Shown here in pieces: positions 44,243 to 46,143 of a DNA stretch of 46,143 nucleotides (positions within the stretch are counted from its first letter, which is position 1; every line of letters starts with the position of its first letter). A program made the position numbers and the translations under genes. This stretch comes from Desulfobulbaceae bacterium (GTDB lineage Bacteria > Desulfobacterota > Desulfobulbia > Desulfobulbales > Desulfocapsaceae), in contig QZLB01000113.1 in NCBI GenBank assembly GCA_004796425.1, positions 1 through 46,143 on the forward strand. The letters are read 5' to 3'. Under the pieces are notes generated by a model. It did no database searches and was not told where the DNA came from. It saw nothing but the letters and a program-made list of their open reading frames with translations.

Positions 44243-46143
44243 ATGCACAATAAACAGACAAGAGCGGACCTGATAGTACCGGTTCTCCCTCCCTTGCCGG
44301 TTGAGTATCCGTCTCGATTCCACATGGAATTGTCCTGGTACCTGCAGGAGTGTGACGTCAGCGCAAAAATAGAAGATCTCAACCTGGCTTGCTTCAATTC
44401 CTCGCCGATTGAGGGACGGCGCTTTTGGCACCGGATGAATCAGTTTCTCTGGCATGATCCTCATTATCCTCAATCCCCTGTCAGGCATCTGATTCAATTC
44501 CTGGCCAAAAAAGTCAAAACGATTGGCAACAATGGCGCCTCGTCGATGTACCTGAACCTCGACTATCCATCAGAGCTTATTGGTATTGAGCTGTTGAAAC
44601 TTCTCGTCTCGCAGAAATCTTCGTTGAGGATCATGGTTGGCGGGCAAAGTTGTGGTACAAAAGAACAACAGGAGCGAATTCAACAATTGGCCGATGGTGC
44701 GGTTGATCTGTTTTTCTCTGCGCAATCGCCATCACGTCTGGCCAAGCAGATTTCTGAGGTGCTGAGCGTAAACTCAGATCGAGATTTATCGAGTGGAGTG
44801 CCTGAGGGAGTCGACGTTGCAGACCGTTCCAGGAAATTTCGACTCGACCACGTTACCGATTGGTGTGAAGACACGCTGTCCGGCAGCTACCTGCCGATAT
44901 CTCTGGGCAGTGGTTGCCCGCATCAATGCAGCTTCTGTCCTCGCGGTACGGGAAATATATCCTTTGTACCCCGGGAGTGTGATGAGATCATTGAAGAAAT
45001 AACGAACTCCGTAAAAGATGGTGGCACCAGCAAGCTCTGGTTCACGGGGCTTTGTTTCACCAGCCATCCGGAATGTGAGATACTGCTTGATCAGTTACGC
45101 AAAGTGGCTCAGCCAATTAGCTGGGGGGGATCGGTTTCCCTGTTAACAATGATTGACAAGAAGCTTGTTGATCAATGTCACCAATCCGGCTGTGATGGGC
45201 TGATCTGCTGTCCGGTTCATGGCGATGAAGAGATCCTGCATACGCACTTTTCATCAGAAACGAAACTTCAGAACATCGTCCAAAATGTACAACAGTTGCG
45301 GGAGGCCGGGATAAAGACCGGGGTAAATCTGCTCGTCGGTTTCCCCTCGGAGGGCTTTGTGAGTACTGCTCGAAATCATGAATTGATTGAATGGCTTGCT
45401 CCCTTTGACCCGTTGTTTCAGTCTGTTGCACCACTGGCCGTTTTCCCGCTCACGGACCTCTATGAACAGTCTGAAAAATGGGGAATTACTGCTCATGATC
45501 CAGTGCTGGTGCATAACTGGCAGGATCAGGCCGGCAGCCGTTTCCCGGTGCGAGTGAGCAGGGTCAAAGAGCTGGTCCGGCATATCAGGCATACCGGCAG
45601 GGGCTTTGGTAATAATCTCCCCGTGGATTATCTTCATGCTTCTGCGTCCCATCGAGTCGCCGCACGAATACGGGATCCACTCATTTTCAGGGATGAACCG
45701 TTTCACCCGCATCTTGATAGTCTGGTAAGAAAATATGCCTATGGTGGGGTAAGTTTGTTCACCGGTATCTGTGAAATAGAGCCCAACGATGAACCGCTGC
45801 TGCAGGGTATCGACACGGGTGATGCTGCCCTCAATGGCCCCGAAATCGTGCATCTTGACCTTACCAACCGGTGCAATATGAACTGTCTCGCCTGTTGGGA
45901 TAAATCACCGCTGGTGAAAACGGACACAGATCATCCGGAACCGGGACGTGAAAGCCTGCAATACGATCAGGTAGTCACATTGATTGAGGCGCTTGTCGCT
46001 CTGGGTGGCACCCGGACCGTTAAATTTGGGGGAGGGGGAGAGCCGACCCTGTTCAAAGGGTGGCTCGAGGTGGTAAAACATCTCCGGAACCGGGATCGAT
46101 CTATTGAGATTGATTTAAATACCAATGGTTCCAGTCTTTCCCA
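44243..46143 (+). CDS. Tandem radical SAM protein: two cores in one chain (partial, open at right edge)
   Basis: From ATG 44243 the frame stays open for 633 codons to the window end, so the C-terminus is missing. I translated it by hand line by line and found no stop. Residues 1-210 resemble a cobalamin-binding-type domain (PVLPPLPVEYPSRF, LRIMVGGQSCG). The first radical SAM core has C225-x3-C229-x2-C232 in GCPHQCSFC, with GVNLLVGFPSEG following. The second core has DLTNRCNMNCLACWDKSPL with C544, C548 and C551, then GGGGEPTLF. This second part is homologous to the genes at 37576 and 38839. A fusion of a B12-type and a SPASM-type radical SAM enzyme in one protein suggests two sequential reactions on one substrate. 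Confidence 0.9.
   Translation, partial: MHNKQTRADLIVPVLPPLPVEYPSRFHMELSWYLQECDVSAKIEDLNLACFNSSPIEGRRFWHRMNQFLWHDPHYPQSPVRHLIQFLAKKVKTIGNNGASSMYLNLDYPSELIGIELLKLLVSQKSSLRIMVGGQSCGTKEQQERIQQLADGAVDLFFSAQSPSRLAKQISEVLSVNSDRDLSSGVPEGVDVADRSRKFRLDHVTDWCEDTLSGSYLPISLGSGCPHQCSFCPRGTGNISFVPRECDEIIEEITNSVKDGGTSKLWFTGLCFTSHPECEILLDQLRKVAQPISWGGSVSLLTMIDKKLVDQCHQSGCDGLICCPVHGDEEILHTHFSSETKLQNIVQNVQQLREAGIKTGVNLLVGFPSEGFVSTARNHELIEWLAPFDPLFQSVAPLAVFPLTDLYEQSEKWGITAHDPVLVHNWQDQAGSRFPVRVSRVKELVRHIRHTGRGFGNNLPVDYLHASASHRVAARIRDPLIFRDEPFHPHLDSLVRKYAYGGVSLFTGICEIEPNDEPLLQGIDTGDAALNGPEIVHLDLTNRCNMNCLACWDKSPLVKTDTDHPEPGRESLQYDQVVTLIEALVALGGTRTVKFGGGGEPTLFKGWLEVVKHLRNRDRSIEIDLNTNGSSLS

Overview
The window reads as a Gram-negative chromosome segment, most likely from a Desulfobacterota-type (deltaproteobacterial) anaerobe. 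That placement is an inference from the gene repertoire: a PilZ protein with a zinc-ribbon-like N-terminus, a Cache-domain chemoreceptor, lipoproteins, and an exceptional density of radical-SAM enzymes. I could not test it with a marker gene. No rRNA, tRNA, insertion sequence or CRISPR array was seen.

Left part (1-15985) is mostly housekeeping and accessory genes. On the minus strand there is a partial transglutaminase-fold protein and a chemoreceptor. A CPBP-like membrane protein (+) and a PlsC-type acyltransferase (-) follow, then a PilZ protein (+) preceded by an interrupted dyad. A minus-strand operon carries an ornithine-cyclodeaminase-family enzyme, threonine synthase and homoserine kinase. 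A plus-strand run comprises a CruF-like carotenoid-family membrane protein, an acyltransferase-3 protein, a periplasmic binding-like protein, and an ABC importer (binding protein, permease, ATPase) with a strong terminator hairpin between binding protein and permease. It meets a minus-strand BASS-family transporter.

Right part (16069 to the window end) looks like one large surface-glycan or glycolipid locus, almost all on the plus strand. It encodes two NDP-sugar epimerase-like SDR proteins, four glycosyltransferases (two GT2-type, two GT-B), a Wzm/Wzt polysaccharide ABC exporter whose ATPase has a C-terminal substrate-recognition-type domain, a sulfotransferase, a parallel beta-helix protein, a trans-prenyltransferase, and several alkaline-phosphatase-superfamily proteins. 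A minus-strand pair (a MORN-repeat protein and a large lipoprotein that is a degenerate member of the alkaline phosphatase superfamily) interrupts it at 27711-30493.

The most unusual feature is radical-SAM chemistry: seven CxxxCxxC cluster-binding cores in six ORFs between 20326 and the right edge. Three single-core proteins have an N-terminal cobalamin-binding-type domain, two are SPASM-like paralogues, and the last ORF, still open at the window end, fuses two complete radical-SAM cores in one chain. Sulfatase-like proteins with threonine at the nucleophile position and missing canonical residues add to the picture. My reading, which is inference, is an undescribed pathway that builds, radically modifies, sulfates and exports a polysaccharide or lipid-linked glycan.
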